A stretch of DNA of 64,000 bases from Prochilodus magdalenae (Eukaryota; Chordata; Actinopteri; Characiformes; Prochilodontidae). The stretch's first letter is position 1. Each line of letters starts with the position of its first letter. Location of the stretch: NCBI GenBank assembly GCA_024036415.1, contig JAMWET010000180.1:434001-498000 (forward strand). The letters are read 5' to 3'. The notes beneath the pieces are model-generated. The model was not told the DNA's origin and did no database searches. It saw only the letters and a list, made by a program, of their open reading frames with translations. A program made the position numbers and the translations under genes. Shown piece by piece: positions 1 to 30,616 of the stretch.

Positions 1-492
1 TTATTTTTTAGTGTTTTGTTTAACATTAAATAACTGATTTAAGACACAATATACATTATTTTATTGCTGGTACATATATACATTTTTTAAACGTTAAATC
101 TGAGCTTTAAGCTTTAGAATTCTTATTTATACATGTTGGACATGTAATGATTTTATCCTCTGCACAGACTCTACTGCAGTGGTACTAAACAAGTATCCTG
201 TTTACCTTTGGAGGAAGGCTAAAACTTAAGCACCTAAACCCCAAAAACAATTATGAATAATAAAATTTGATTAAATGTCAAAGCTGAAAGATGTCATGGC
301 TGAAACCACCTTTGGAGCACAGTGTGCTGCATAGTTGTATAAATATTGGATTTTCTTGTTGATTTTTATTCCTGGAAGAAGCCAGGCCCACTCTGAACTG
401 GAATAACTCATAAATGTTGTGTATTGTTTGAAAACAGTCTGATTAACAAAGTGCTAACCTATCTATTTTCACTATCCCCTCTTCCACAACAG

Positions 493-729
493 GGTCCAGA
501 TGGACTACCAATGCCTGGTTGCTGGCAAAAGGTAAGTAAATAGATATAGTCTGTGTTAAAATACTGGTTGCACACCTAAAAAGCAGTCCAGCATGGAGTT
601 TACTTTCTAAATGCACACTAAGTAACACTGTGTGGTGCCACATGCTTAATGTTGTGTTAGCTGTAAACCGCTGTGTGTATCCGTATCTTGTATCTCACAA
701 TACCCCTCTTTATGTTTCTCTTACAGTGA
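493..729 (+). CDS. col25a1: 3' end of a collagen gene, probably collagen alpha-1(XXV)
   Basis: A 39-nt exon (493-531) lies between an acceptor ending at 492 and a gtaagt donor at 532. It reads GPDGLPMPGCWQK: one or two Gly-X-Y-like triplets, then a short tail with a single cysteine. After a 195-nt intron the next exon opens with the stop codon TGA (727-729), directly behind a ttacag acceptor. The short collagenous end with no large C-propeptide suits a transmembrane collagen of the MACIT group. I call it col25a1 because COL25A1 lies just upstream of ETNPPL in the same orientation in human, as here. COL25A1 is a neuronal and muscle membrane collagen. The rest of the gene lies left of the window. 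One exon alone is weak evidence, so the name rests mainly on gene order. Confidence 0.72.
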
Positions 730-965
730 TCAGTCTAACACAAACCGCATGGAATTTGTAAATAATGCTTCATTTTTGTATTTATAGTTTCTTTTTTATT
801 TTGAATTGTGGAAAAGAATATAAATATAAATGAATATACATGTGTGTGTACAATGAAGGAAAAAAAAGCTCACACACAGCTGCTTCCACTCACCCGTGTG
901 CGGTCATGGCAGTGTGTGTGTCATGTTCACATCAGTAATAGTGGAGTTCATAAACTTCACCAGCT

Positions 966-971
966 AATAAA
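966..971 (+). terminator. Candidate poly(A) signal of the col25a1-like gene
   Basis: AATAAA lies 237 nt after the TGA at 727-729. It is the first canonical hexamer I noticed downstream. The true 3' UTR may be longer, since other AATAAA motifs occur near 4685 and 4818. Confidence 0.35.
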
Positions 972-2042
972 CTCTTGCACATGAGGGCAGCTTTGCATGG
1001 TCCTCAGTATAAGAGAAGCTACCGAAACGGACTAACGTGGGTGCAGAGGAGGAGGAGGAGGAGGAAGAGAAGGAGGAGACAATGGAGAGATGAGGACTGG
1101 TCCTTTGGAAACTAGCTGTAGATATCTGAAAACTCATCATCACTCATCATCATGCTGTACTACTACCAAGCTTAAAAGACTAAAGACTGTCTCCACACGC
1201 CAAAATAAGCATGAATGTGTACACATATCACATGGCGGTGTGGTTCGAAATGGTATGGCTTCAGCGAAACACTAACTGGCTGTCGGTTTTTGTTTTTATC
1301 CCCTCACTCTCACACGTTTTTGTATCTAAAGTTTTACTTTGCTTTTCTTTTGTCGTCTTCTAAAGGGAGTCACACCTTGGCTGGTGGCCTGAAAAGTGAT
1401 TTATCTGGGGGTGGAAAAAGCGATAGTTGGTTTGCTTTATTGTAAAGAGGTCAGGTTCTGACCTGGCCTTTGCAGCGCCTCTGTGTTTGATTTGGGTGAC
1501 TCAACTGGCTTGTTGAGAGTGACCACCAGCGGACTGTTGATCACATGGCGAGCGGAAATAAGAGTCGGCTGCAATCCCAAGTAAAGTGGACAGATCAGCC
1601 CAAATGCACTTGCTTGGACCTCGTGATCCCTTGGAGTGGATGCGGCAAGTAGGGTGGAGTGTCTACAACCATAAGAAATGCTACAGGTTGTAGCGGGATG
1701 CTACACGCTGGGATCTGCTGAGAACAATGGAATGACATTTCTTGAAAGACTGTTTATTTTTTGTTTTTTACTTTCGTTCATGATTTGATTGGATTTATTT
1801 TGCTATAGCCTTTAGTGCCTCAAGCCTTTTATTATTCATTCCCTTACTGTAAAACTTTACATTTTGTGCTTTGACTTGTGGAAACAGTGTGTCATATGGA
1901 GTACAAAACTGCAACGACTGTAATGCATACTATTCATGACTATAGGAGTAACTGAGCACCAATATAGAGTATGTGTTTTTTAGGGCTTCAGTTGGAAGTC
2001 AAGGCAAAGTTGTGGTAACACTTCCTATGAGCCCTGTTCTCA

Positions 2043-2456
2043 TAATACTTTATAAATGCATTTCTTAGACATTATATAGCATACATGTGATCTTATCATA
2101 TCAGGCCTAAGCATGTATAATTTCTCTTAAGTAGTTATAATTACTCTCGTAACATTTTATACAGTTAGAGGATATGACTTTATAAAGTCGGGTTCTATTT
2201 TAAATTCACAATTCATAGAAAAGTTAAAAGTTGTACGTTCATATTACACAACATGTGCAAGCATCCTTCGTCTCAGCTGTTGGTAGTCATTGTTGTGTTG
2301 TGGTTTTATACAGGAAACATACCAGAACCCTGTTGTAGTATATCGCCATATATCGTCATGTTAACAGTGAACTAATGAGTGGATACTATAATGCAATAAC
2401 ACAAGTCATATTTATGCATGCTATATAATGCCTTTTAATTGCATTTATAAAGTATT
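2043..2456. mobile_element. MITE-like element with about 43-bp inverted ends
   Basis: The left arm (2043-2086) and right arm (2414-2456) are near-perfect inverted repeats. Both carry aatactttataaatgca and cattatatagcat in inverted order. The 327-bp centre has no coding capacity. The left flank includes ggtaacact, a motif common at the ends of non-autonomous fish DNA transposons. The true ends may lie 20-40 bp further out on each side. The superfamily was not determined. Confidence 0.6.
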
Positions 2457-2853
2457 GCAAATACCAGGTTCATTGGTCATTTTATTGAAGTTGCTTACAT
2501 GGTCGTTTTGCCTCTCAAGGAATGCACGCCCCGGTGCTGAAGCTAGCAGTTAAGATAGCGTCTCTCTAAATGTCATTTAAGAAGGTGCTTATTTGCTCCG
2601 AACTGTTTTACATTGTGTGCAATGTTGGCTCATGTAAATATTTCCAATCAAACACAGAAGATTCCAGCAAATACAACATACAGCATAGAAAGCTTCTTCG
2701 TCCAAAGTAACATTGTCTACCAGCAATGTTATGTGCAACAGATTACAATGAGTGCTGTGACATTCCAGAGCCATAGAAAACGACCTGGTTAATTAGTATT
2801 AGCCTGTTGGGGACATTGCAGTCATTGAAACTACACATATATACGTATAGATG

Positions 2854-2855
<2 letters not shown>

Positions 2856-2914
<59 letters not shown>
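2856..2914. repeat. (TA)n microsatellite
   Basis: About 59 bp of almost pure TA dinucleotide. Tyr-Ile repeat reading frames on both strands here come from this repeat and are not genes. Confidence 0.95.
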
Positions 2915-2917
<3 letters not shown>

Positions 2918-4901
2918 TCTTTTGAAGAGGTGGAGCCCAAGGAGACTATGGACAGAAACGTGCATCTTCAGACTCGGTCCACAAGCCTGAGAGCTTCATC
3001 TAACTGCCTTTGACTGAGCAGCATCTGAGATTGTTTATTGGAACAGTTGTGTCGGGGGCTCTGTTGGGCATTTCATTTTCTGAAGCAACCATGAGGCAGC
3101 TTGGTTGTTTTTGTTTTTGTTTGTATATACTGTTTGTATCGACTGAAAGTTCTGCATTTGCTTTTGTACCTTTAAGTAATGCAGCGTTTATTTTATACTT
3201 AAGCATATTGCTGTCAGAAGAGGCATTCCTTGTAATGTGGGGTAGCTTTGAAGGTCTTTCTGCCTTTCACTATTATACATGTACGATGGAGTTCTGCACT
3301 GAAAAGTAATGCCAAGGACGAATATTAAAGATGCTTTAGTGTCCGATCTCCACTCTTTAACATTGTTACGTTACACCGTACTCCGCAGTTTACTTTAACG
3401 TTAGGCCACTAATTACGTTAGACAGCTGTTTTGCTCGCGCTGTTACTCGGTCTTCGTGTTAAAACTGGACTGATGGGTGAGAATATACCACACGCAGTAT
3501 TCACACACTAGATGTAATATAGCCCCGCCCCCCCATAATCCTTGTTACATTGAATGTAGATTAATATATGTATAGTGGACAATGCGTGTGCAGTTAAATA
3601 TTGGCTCATTTGACAAAAAGTGCAATTTATAATTCTCTTGTATGTATTGATATGTGAACCATATTCAGTATACGAATGCAAAGCAACATCAGTTACACAC
3701 ATTTATTGTAAGATATAAGAATATATTTTAATCACTTTTACATCAGCACTGGTGACTCCTCCGTTTTTGATAAGAGTATGGTCTGGGCATGAACGAGGCT
3801 CCAAGTTAATACATATAGACTACAGAAATCTGACATTGTTTGTTTATCAGGCTTTCGGTATCAAGCCACCATTAATGACATCTTTTCTTAAATCTGATAT
3901 GTATTAAAGTCTCTCTCCATTTATTGTTTTTACACTTAATGAATCAATTCTGTTTTGTCGAGCTGCGTGTCTTAGTACATTTCATCGTGAGTGCATGAGA
4001 GCCAAATGCATCTTTTCAACTCATTTTCTTTCAATATTTACATAAACTATTTTCTATACTTTCATCATTGGTGCTGTATGAACTGTATGACATTTATTTT
4101 TGTTATTGTTGTTTTTTTTAATTGTCAGAATGTGTTGAAAATTCCACTTTTCATTAAGTGTTACTTTTGAATTGCCCAGGATTTTCTGTCTGATCCTGTA
4201 TTCACTGTGTATTGGTTTCTTTAGGATACTAGTTATCCTTGATGCAGCATTTCTTTCGTTAAGTTAGGCATGCACCTTTAAAGAGAAAGCAGTAGAGTGA
4301 AAGCGGTTGTGGCAAACACGACTCGGACTGAAGTTACAGTTTATAGTGATGTGTTGATGGAGTTATTGTAAATGATGCATAACACAGTGGAGTAGTACGT
4401 TACGGAAATGGTCATTTCGGGCTGTATGGATATGTGTTCTTAGTCTACTTTCCTATTTCACTTTTTCCTCTGAAGAAATAATGTCTTTTTTGACACATCA
4501 CACTTAACACACTCTCTTTCTTTCTCTTTATTTTCTCCCTCTCTATTTACATTTGCTTTACTTTATTTTGTATGATTGAATTTTTTTTATTCCTTTCCTG
4601 GAAAACTGCTTTGTGTTGTTATTGAGTGTGGCTCAAGGCACTTCATTTCAAACACGTTTTATGTGATAATAGTGTTGGAGCCAAATAAATTCAGTTGTTT
4701 TTCTCCACATCCTTGCAGCAATGGTTTTGCTTCCTTAACTGGGATAAGAAGATTTAACACGGACAGTTAACGGCTTCTGGCTAAATACCCAGTATAAAAA
4801 CTGTGCCCAGTTGTCAAATAAAAAAAATATGTTTTGTAGGACGAGGATCTTCAGATCTTTTCACAGTGGATCATTCCTAACTTTATAGGGGCTAACTATA
4901 T

Positions 4902-5250
4902 GGTGTGTGTTGCACTGGTACATGTGGATCAGACACAGCAGTGCTGCTGGTGTCCACTCACTGTCCACTCTATTAGACACTCCTACCCTGTTGGTCCAGT
5001 TTGTAGATGAAAAGTCAGTAAGGTGGCTCATCTATTGCTGCACAACATACTCCAACCACATCAGTGTCACTGCAGTGCAAAAAATGATTCACCACCCACA
5101 TAATACCTGCTCTGTGGTAACCATTAAAGAACAGGGTGAAAGGGGGCTAACAGAGTAGGCCGAGAAACAGAAGGACTACAGTCTGTGCACATATGCGGTA
5201 AACAGAGCTGATAAAAAGGAAATGGACAATGAGTGTAATGAAATGGCTTT
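4902..5250 (+). repeat. Dispersed fish repeat, copy A (internally deleted)
   Basis: This copy contains segments such as ttagacactcctacc, agtgtcactgcagtgc and taatacctgctctgtgg, then gaacagggtgaaag. The first two recur in the same order and orientation at 33082-33465. I remember a longer version as a very common non-coding repeat of otophysan fishes. Relative to copy B it lacks the central part between the lead-in and the agtgtcactgcagtgc segment. Confidence 0.7.
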
Positions 5251-5739
5251 GTACTGTAATAGATTCCCAAATTTATTAGCTTTACTTAGTGAGTTGGTAC
5301 ACAGTGGAGGTCTACATAATTTATGTGTGCAATGCAAACATTACAGAATATAGCAAACCGCAAATAGCACGCTAAAATCTGGCATTAGGCTGAAACGCTC
5401 CTTAAAAGCTCATCAAACTGTGTGCTAGTTGAAACACTCTCACCTCTCTAGCCCACAGATATGAACACACACACACACAACTTAGCTTTAGTGTTTTTGT
5501 GGGATGTATATTTGGCTGGCAGGCCCACCTAACCGTACTCTTAGGTACCGGCATATTTAAATCCTGTTTCTTTTAATAAATTAAAAGTACATCTTTTAAT
5601 ATTTCATATGTTTATTTTTCCATATGGGAATCAGATCAGTGTTCCCATAACGTCAACATGTTTATGTTTTCCATCATTGTGAGGACACCTGACTCTTCAA
5701 AGACCTGCTGTCACATGTACGTGCTCTGTGTGTGTGCGC

Positions 5740-5740
<1 letters not shown>

Positions 5741-5801
<61 letters not shown>
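5741..5801. repeat. (TG)n microsatellite upstream of etnppl
   Basis: About 30 uninterrupted TG units, ending some 150 bp before the etnppl start codon. It could affect the promoter through Z-DNA formation or length variation, but nothing in the sequence shows this. Confidence 0.95.
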
Positions 5802-5803
<2 letters not shown>

Positions 5804-5952
5804 GGGGTGGGAGGTGAATGGGGTGCCCCCTGCTGGTTGACAGTGGAGAAGGAGGGGTGGGCAGTGACAGTAGACTACTACTTCACAGTCACAGAAGCCA
5901 CAGTGACAGAGGGACAGACAGAGCTGCTGCTACTCTCCTCAGAGCCGCACCA

Positions 5953-18566
<12,614 letters not shown>

Positions 18567-18793
18567 TTTAAACACTAATTTAACATTTAGACATTACACA
18601 TTACACTTACAGATCCAGGCTAATGGTTTGGTATACATTTCCATGTTTTAATGGATTCTTAATAAGCTTGGAAATCCAAACAAACACTGTATAACATGAA
18701 AAGCTACTCTGGATGTAATTCCAAACAATTTTGTAATTTTTTTTGTTGGCGACTGGAAGTAATAGAGTGTATCATGTCCATGTGGAAGTTAAT

Positions 18794-18799
18794 AATAAA
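18794..18799 (+). terminator. Candidate etnppl poly(A) signal
   Basis: AATAAA followed by an A-run, 228 nt after the etnppl stop codon; a T-rich stretch follows. Confidence 0.55.
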
Positions 18800-21011
18800 A
18801 AAAAAAATGAAAACAAATGTCTTTTTTCATTTGTAAAGAGGGTTTTCAGCAGCAGTTCTACATTTTACAGCATGGTAAGCAACTAGTGATTAACAGGTAG
18901 ATAGCAGTGATTATATTGCGCATTAGGTATTAAGAATGTAGTAACTTATTTTACTACCAGGTACGTGTAGCAGTACGTTTTCAGTTATGCATTCTGATGC
19001 ATGAGCGCAGGTATATCTTTGACAATTTTAAAGGCTGTCAAAAGTCTCAAGACATAAACCCCAGTCCAGGTTCTGTAGAAGATTTAGCTCAAATACAAAT
19101 GACCAATGTTCAAATAATAAGTGACAATAAAATTAGACATATTAGACATTGAACCTCCCTCGATCTACGACAGGTAAGAATGACGGGCTGAATGTGTAGC
19201 TCTGCAGGATTAATAACAGTGGTGAAGACTGAAGCTAAGCGAATGCTCTCACTGCGTACTAAAGACCTGCATACTGATGTGTTTTGCAAGAAGGAGGTTT
19301 GGCGGGCACAGAAACGTCATTTAGCAACAGGTGCTCCTCCACAAGCTGACAACCAAGCCTGGTCTGGTCTACAAGCTGTTCACATGTACAGAGAGTGACG
19401 AGTGCACACTCAGCAGGTTTCACCAGTTCCTCCTATGATAACAGCTTGCGATTCACTGGCCTGTTTAACTGTAATGGAGTGGAAAAGGTCTTAAAGTGCT
19501 CTACACTGAAGCTGAACACAAGCTAAGGGGTTGTAGAAAAACAAGATTACTTCAGTTAAACTTTATTGCTTTTCTATTTAAACGCAACACAAATAAAACA
19601 TTGGTTACATTCTGATATTTTTTATTTTGCTGCTATTTTGGAATTCTACGTTCTTGTAGGCTTGTATTTGTAGTTCTGTCCATTATAAAAATAATTATTA
19701 GTTTATAATAATAATGTACACCGCAGTAACTATATGCATTGTTTATTTATTTTCTTGTTGTTTTTTTGAATACTACAAATAGGCACTCCGTAATGACTCG
19801 TCACTATTTAAATGCTATTTTATTACACCCAATACCAGTGGTAAACTTCCCCTCAGCTAATGTGCTGCAGAAACAGTGTATTTTTACAATGATGCAGCTG
19901 ATAAAGACAATTATTTATTTTGTCTACTTTGTTTAAATACAGACCTAGTTGTATATTTATAAATCACTGCCTTCTGCTTTCCTTGCACTTTACCTGTGGA
20001 CTGAATTTGTTGATACATTATATAACTGTACATACATTATATAATTTGGTTCCTTTGCCCTCAGTGACTTAAAGCCAGTTGCAAAACATTTTAAAAAGCA
20101 CAGTGAGAGATTAAAAAACATGTTTTGCTGACTGGCTAGACTAGAATAAATGTTAGTTGATTCTGAATTTCACATTCACGGTCTTTGTACAAACATTAGC
20201 AAAGGATCTGTAGAAAATTAAGCTAGGATGAGTTTAGGTCACAAGTTATATTTCTGAAATCCTCACAAGATTTCCTAAACACGCCACATATCATTACAGT
20301 CATGGAAAGTTAAATTCACATTTGTTATTTCAGGGACAGCAGTGTTTTAATCTTAACCATGGGTAAAGCTTGGCCTGAAGCCATTATTTTTAGAAGGACT
20401 GTTCCTGTTCCAAAAGCCTCAGATAAGCATGCGTCCTAGCCTCCACTTATCATCTGCTGTATGAAGTGCCATATGCCAGGCTCATGCCAGAACAGGAAAT
20501 AAACATAACGAACGTAAAGGGTTTCTTTCCATTCCTTAAAAAAAAAAAAGTTTGTGTTTATGTAGTATATACACGTAAATGTGGTCTGTTTTCAATTCAA
20601 CGTTTCTGTAATGTAGTGAACCCACATTTACATGTACAGCATATACTGGCCATCTTTCTTCTACATTTGTTCTCCATTTTATCAGCTGACAAGTGGCCTG
20701 TGAGCATATACCCTTCATTCAGCCACCCTTGAGTCTACCTATGTTTTTATTTATAAACAGGACTGCTTTTGGTACATGAAGGTACACTAAACTGTATATG
20801 GACCACAGTGGGGAACCCACAATACAAACATGTATTATATGGCATCCTTAAATTGTCATAAATTGCCTACACTTTCTCTTACATCTCCTTAAAAGAAAAC
20901 AAAAGCCACAGCCACCACATACCTAATGTAGAATGTCTCCCTCTAGTGTCTAAACTGAAGCCTTTTCAAAGATACTACTAGGAAAAACACATTCAAATTG
21001 TTGAAAGAAGT

Positions 21012-21017
21012 TTTATT
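21012..21017 (-). terminator. ostc poly(A) signal
   Basis: The + strand TTTATT reads AATAAA on the minus strand, 388 nt beyond the ostc stop codon. It implies a 3' UTR of roughly 400 nt. Confidence 0.6.
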
Positions 21018-21404
21018 TCGGAAGTCTATAGAAAAACATGGCCCTCTTAAACAGCTGCCAGATTGCGAGGCCTTTTTCTAGCTTTGTACAAAACAAGTGC
21101 ATAAAGAGAGATTCCATACATTACTGCATTTTGATCACTTAACACAGCTCTCCCATTCGATGCAAGCCTTCCCTTCCCTATTAATCAATAGCGGGTATGC
21201 AGGATTTGCAGGATTCAATAATAATTCTGAACTCGAGACAGTTCTCTTAGGGACAAGTCATTCACACACAGACACAAATATGGGCAAGGAGGGGCAGAAT
21301 AGACCACCCATCACAATGATCCTTGGCACTGGAAGGGGTTCTTGCTGTCGTTCTTCAGCCTCTGGCTGTGGGATGTTCCACTCTGTGGCCTGTTCTGTGC
21401 AGCT

Positions 21405-24050
<2,646 letters not shown>

Positions 24051-24959
24051 GATTCAACTCCTTCCCAAACGCGAAGCTCCGGCAGTCGAGCGCAGGAGTC
24101 TCCACAGCGCTGTAAGACGACGTGTACAGGAAACAGCTGCAGGATGTTGGGACGTTCAGGTAACCACCACAGTACACAAAGCTCAACAGCGAACCGGGCA
24201 TGGGTGTATTGTAAAAGTATCGTTACTTCATCGAAATAATAATTTAATAATAATAATAAAAAATAAAAACCCTCCAAACTCCAATAAAATAAATAAATAA
24301 ATAAAACAACTTAGTACAAGTATAAGAAGTGAGTGAAACTGTCAGATGCCCCTGTCTGCACAGCTGAAGCCACCGCACAGACTGTACTAAGGAATGCACA
24401 GTGGTCTGGAAGCCCACTCCCGCCATCCAGCACCTAATGTTTTCATTACAAGAATTCCTGGCAGTATTTTGGAATGTTGATTCCGAGATACTAAATCATT
24501 ATGTTGGGGTGCTGTCATCATCTTGAGATTAAAAGCCATTATTTATCAGAGAGACTAAACTGTTATTTAGAAATACAAACAATACTACAATAAACCATTA
24601 TTTGAAGATGCGTATGTGTCTGTACCACAACATTAATCATTCTAATACAAATAGCTGTATTATTGTCAGTATGCGGGTTGGGACGCAGCCCTAGCCTTCC
24701 TTTTGATGCACTCTTAGTCTTTAATAAAATGCTAAAGCTCCAGAAATGCATGGACAGCAGCAATACGAGGGGGTGTTCTACAAAACAGGATTTCTAAGCT
24801 AGATTATTTAACCCTAAGGACGAGGACTAATGAAGAATGTCCCTCCGCTTTTAGGTATTACTCTTTTTGTACTTTGTTTACTCTGAACTCAAATGTAGTC
24901 ACAATCAACCATGATAGCGTTTGATGAATTCTTCTTTAGTTTTGTTTCTCCTTTAGTGT

Positions 24960-26060
24960 TCTTTCACCCCTTCTCTTCAGCCTCTACACTAATGACTGGG
25001 TCTCCAAAGATCCAGCTGTAAAGATCCTGAAATTTGCAGATGACTCTATTCTGGTGGGCCTTATAGCCAACGGTGATGAGTCTGCTTACAGAAAGGAAAT
25101 TGAGCAGCTGGTGACCTGGTGCAGCAACAACCACCTGCTGCTAAAACAGAAAAGACTGTAGAGATGGTGGTGGACTTCCGACGCAATCCACCCCCCACTT
25201 CCCACCCTCCACATCAACACTGCAGTATCCATGGTGGAGTCACATTTAAGTTCCTGGGCACCACCATCTCCAGAGACTTGAAATAGGAGAAAAACACCAT
25301 CTCCATCATCAAGAAAGCTCAACAACGAATGTTCTTCTTGAGACAGCTCAAGAAATTCAACCTGCCACAGACCATGATGATCCAGTTCTACACAGTGTTA
25401 CATAACTACCTGGTTTGGTTCCTCCACCTCACAAGAAAGAACCAAACTCCAGCGCATCATCAGGACAGCAGAGAGGATAATTGGATGTAACCTGCCATCA
25501 CTTCAGCAGATCTACACCAGCAGGGTGCTGGCAAAATTACATCTGACCCCTCACATCCTGGACACCTCCTCTTCCAGACGCTCCCCTCTGGTAGAAGACT
25601 GCGGTCCATCAAAACCAGCACAACACGTCATACTAACAGCTTTTTCCCCAGAGCCGTAGTGCTCCTCAACCACAGTGGACACCTCCCACTGTAAACCTCA
25701 AAACATACAACTGAACTGTACCAAATCGGACTGAACAGCTATTTGCACTCTGCCTATTTGCACACCTGTACAGATGTTCTCTTTCTGTAAATATTCAGGT
25801 CATCTGTAACTTTCTATATATAATATTTTTCAACTAAATCTGTTTCACATCTCTCAGCTTCTTCAGCTTTTTATTACCTTTAGTACTTTTTACTTTTTTA
25901 ATTTATCCCCTACCCTATTTATTGTTTAGTGTAATTTTCCTTTAGTTTAATACTGTAAATAATCTGTGTTCTGTGTTTTTGTTACTTGTCATACGTGTTG
26001 CTCTCACCAAGACAAATTCCTTGTATGTGTAACATACTTGGTGAAATAGAGATTCTGATT
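24960..26060 (+). mobile_element. Non-LTR retrotransposon remnant, RT C-terminal part and 3' end
   Basis: Plus-strand pieces read VKILKFADDSILVGLIANGD, with the FADD catalytic core of reverse transcriptase, then EIEQLVTWCSNNHLLL, VEMVVDFRRNPP, FKFLGTTISRDLK, KKAQQRMFFLRQLKKFNLPQ and LPSGRRLRSIKTS. This order is typical of the RT-to-C-terminal part of L2/CR1/Rex1-like elements in fish. At least two frame changes and an in-frame stop (after DLK) mark it as dead. The 5' half is missing. The 3' end probably lies near 26060, after attccttgtatgtgtaacat and a gattctgattt tail. Confidence 0.85.
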
Positions 26061-26239
26061 TTGCCCTGGAACCATAAAGAATGGTAAATTGTTCACCCTG
26101 TATGGCTTGTCAGTGCATAAACATTAAATCATCACTTTATATGGGCTTAATGGTTACTGTAACAGCTTGCTTAAACTGAGAGAAAAGAAATATATTGGTA
26201 TGTAATCTACATTTAAGGGCCCTAGCAACGACAGAATAT

Positions 26240-26720
26240 CTTTCAATTCATGTTACTTACTGTATATACTGTACATATACTGTACATCTGCACTCCTGGA
26301 CACTCAACTCCACTTAAATATCATGTTTCTGATGTTAATTCATTCGGTCATTTATCTGCTGATAACCGCATCCCTTGTATATTTATTTATTACTTTTGCA
26401 CCGTCTTTTCTACAGCCTGCAGTTATATTTGTACTCTTGTATAGATTTCTTGCCTCCTTAAGAAGTAAGATATATTTATATTTACATATCCACTGATAGT
26501 GATCCGCAGTATGTAGAGTCCTATAGCTTTTTAGCTTGATAGTTATTAATACTGCTGCCGTTACTGACCGTCCCATTTAGGTTTCTCATACTGCACAACA
26601 CTGTTTTTATTTCTATTTTTGTATTATGTGTATCTGTGCTGTTCTTTTTGTGAAACCGCTACTGGCTGCTAAATTTCCTTCGGGATCAATAAAGTATCTA
26701 TCTATCTATCTATATATCTA
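26240..26720 (+). mobile_element. 3' end of a second LINE with (TATC)n tail
   Basis: The end reads ttccttcgggatcaataaag, then tatctatctatctatc. This is a common 3' signature of fish non-LTR elements, with the tandem tetranucleotide as tail. Upstream text lacks a clear RT domain, so the left limit is a guess. The inverse signature occurs at 33488-33700. Confidence 0.6.
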
Positions 26721-27109
26721 TGTTTGTTTGCTCAAATTCTTGTAGGTAGCTACAAGAGGCAGCTACAAGGAAGCCCGATCCCAGATGGCTGTCATGGTTG
26801 AATAGTCTTAGGTCTTTAATTTGACTCTTATGCAACCCCATGATGCTGGAATATAAATGCTACTGTATATGTATAGGTTTGTGCACATTTTAGTATTTCG
26901 TTTGCTTTCAAGACACCCACTTCAACTTCAGGTTTGTAGGTGTTAATGACCCGATTAGGTGCACCAGGTGTGTTAGAGATGGGAAAACACCAAAAGGTGT
27001 AGGGGGTCCTGGGCCTTTAGGACCAGGGGCGAGAACAATGTGTGCTCTTGAGATCACTATAAAAATCAGTCTAATATAATTGTGTATATTTTAAACTAGG
27101 AACATTAAG

Positions 27110-27240
27110 CGTGTACACTATATTGCCAAATTCACTCAACCATCCAAATTGATATGAGGTGTTCCAATCAGGTGTACATAACCAAGCATGCAGACTGCTT
27201 CTACAAACACTGGTGAAATGGGTCACTCCCAGGAGTGTGG
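27110..27240 (+). mobile_element. Terminal fragment of a Tc1-like element
   Basis: Contains tatattgccaa, ggtgttccaatcaggtgta and catgcagactgcttctacaa in the order I know from the 5' end of a widespread fish Tc1-like repeat. No transposase coding is left. Confidence 0.5.
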
Positions 27241-27513
27241 TTCACCTGGACTAGGTGTATATTACACACACCTAGCCTAGGTGTATGTAATATCAAGCAT
27301 CACAGGCCTGTGTGGCTACAGCTTTTAATTTCAACAACCGTTTCTTTACAGTTCATCAAAACAATTCATAGTTTCGGATTATCTATCCATTACATAAAAC
27401 ACTGCCTGTAGCCCAATACAGTTTAACTGAACATGTTGCACTGTGTGGACGGCTCATTGTGGAAACCCATACTTCAGAAAACATACCAAGACAGAACGTC
27501 TGTTTCCGAAACT

Positions 27514-27519
27514 TTTATT
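27514..27519 (-). terminator. rpl34 poly(A) signal
   Basis: AATAAA on the minus strand, 18 nt beyond the rpl34 stop codon. The very short 3' UTR is typical of ribosomal protein genes. Confidence 0.8.
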
Positions 27520-27536
27520 TTAGAGTACAAACATGT

Positions 27537-30150
<2,614 letters not shown>

Positions 30151-30588
30151 CTTGACCTAAAGAGCAAAACGTGCACATTATTAGGACAATCTATTGCCGC
30201 TGGTAGGGTCCATAGTAACCGTACTATGGTTTCACTGTGAAAACAGCATAGAGCAATTTTACAGCCTGCTACGCTACATGAAACTCAATTCACTTAATAT
30301 TAAGACAAATACATCTTTACCGATGCAAGGCGAAGCGGTAATATATCTTATAGCTATGCTCTGCATTACACCGGGTTAGCTAACTAGCTCACATTTCCGT
30401 TAGCGCTCAGGCAATTAAAAATATACGACCTATCAGATTAATAACCAAGTCAATATCAGTCAATTTCAGTTCTTTAGAGTGTAGACAATATAAACACTTG
30501 AAAACTGCTTGTGTATAACTTGTCAAATCAGAGGATTACAGCCGATAATATTTTCGTTTCATTCGAGAAAGAGCTGAAGCCGCCATAC

Positions 30589-30616
30589 CTGATTTCACCG
30601 AAACGGAAGAGGAAGG
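30589..30616 (-). promoter_or_regulatory. rpl34 noncoding first exon with 5' TOP-like start
   Basis: On the minus strand the pyrimidine run CCTTCCTCTTCC (30616-30605) leads into a short exon ending AAATCAG before a gtatgg donor at 30588. The acceptor upstream of the ATG is ttgctctttag. A pyrimidine start is the mark of TOP mRNAs, whose translation follows mTOR signalling. The exact start is inferred. Confidence 0.7.

Larger units (their letters stand above)
730..5952. other. col25a1 3' UTR, intergenic DNA and etnppl upstream region
   Basis: No further coding exon was recognised. The segment holds a possible poly(A) signal (966), a GGA-rich patch (1045-1080), a MITE-like inverted-repeat element (2043-2456), a TA microsatellite (2856-2914), a dispersed repeat copy (4902-5250) and a TG microsatellite (5741-5801). 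The etnppl promoter should lie between the TG repeat and 5953; I saw no clear TATA box. Confidence 0.7.
18567..21404. other. etnppl 3' UTR, convergent intergenic DNA and ostc 3' UTR
   Basis: The region lies between two genes transcribed towards each other. AT-rich, with poly(A) signals for both genes (18794 on +, 21012 on -). No extra exon, RNA gene or clear mobile element was recognised. Confidence 0.6.
24051..27536. other. ostc promoter/5' UTR, intergenic DNA and rpl34 3' end
   Basis: 24051-24200 is moderately CpG-rich and should hold the ostc 5' UTR and core promoter. The rest is mostly repeats: LINE remnant 24960-26060, a second LINE 3' tail 26240-26720 and a Tc1-like end 27110-27240. 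No other gene was seen. Confidence 0.65.

Noticed and set aside
2743..3013. Open frames of 65-68 codons on both strands
   Set aside because: They are mostly Tyr-Ile repeats from the TA microsatellite.
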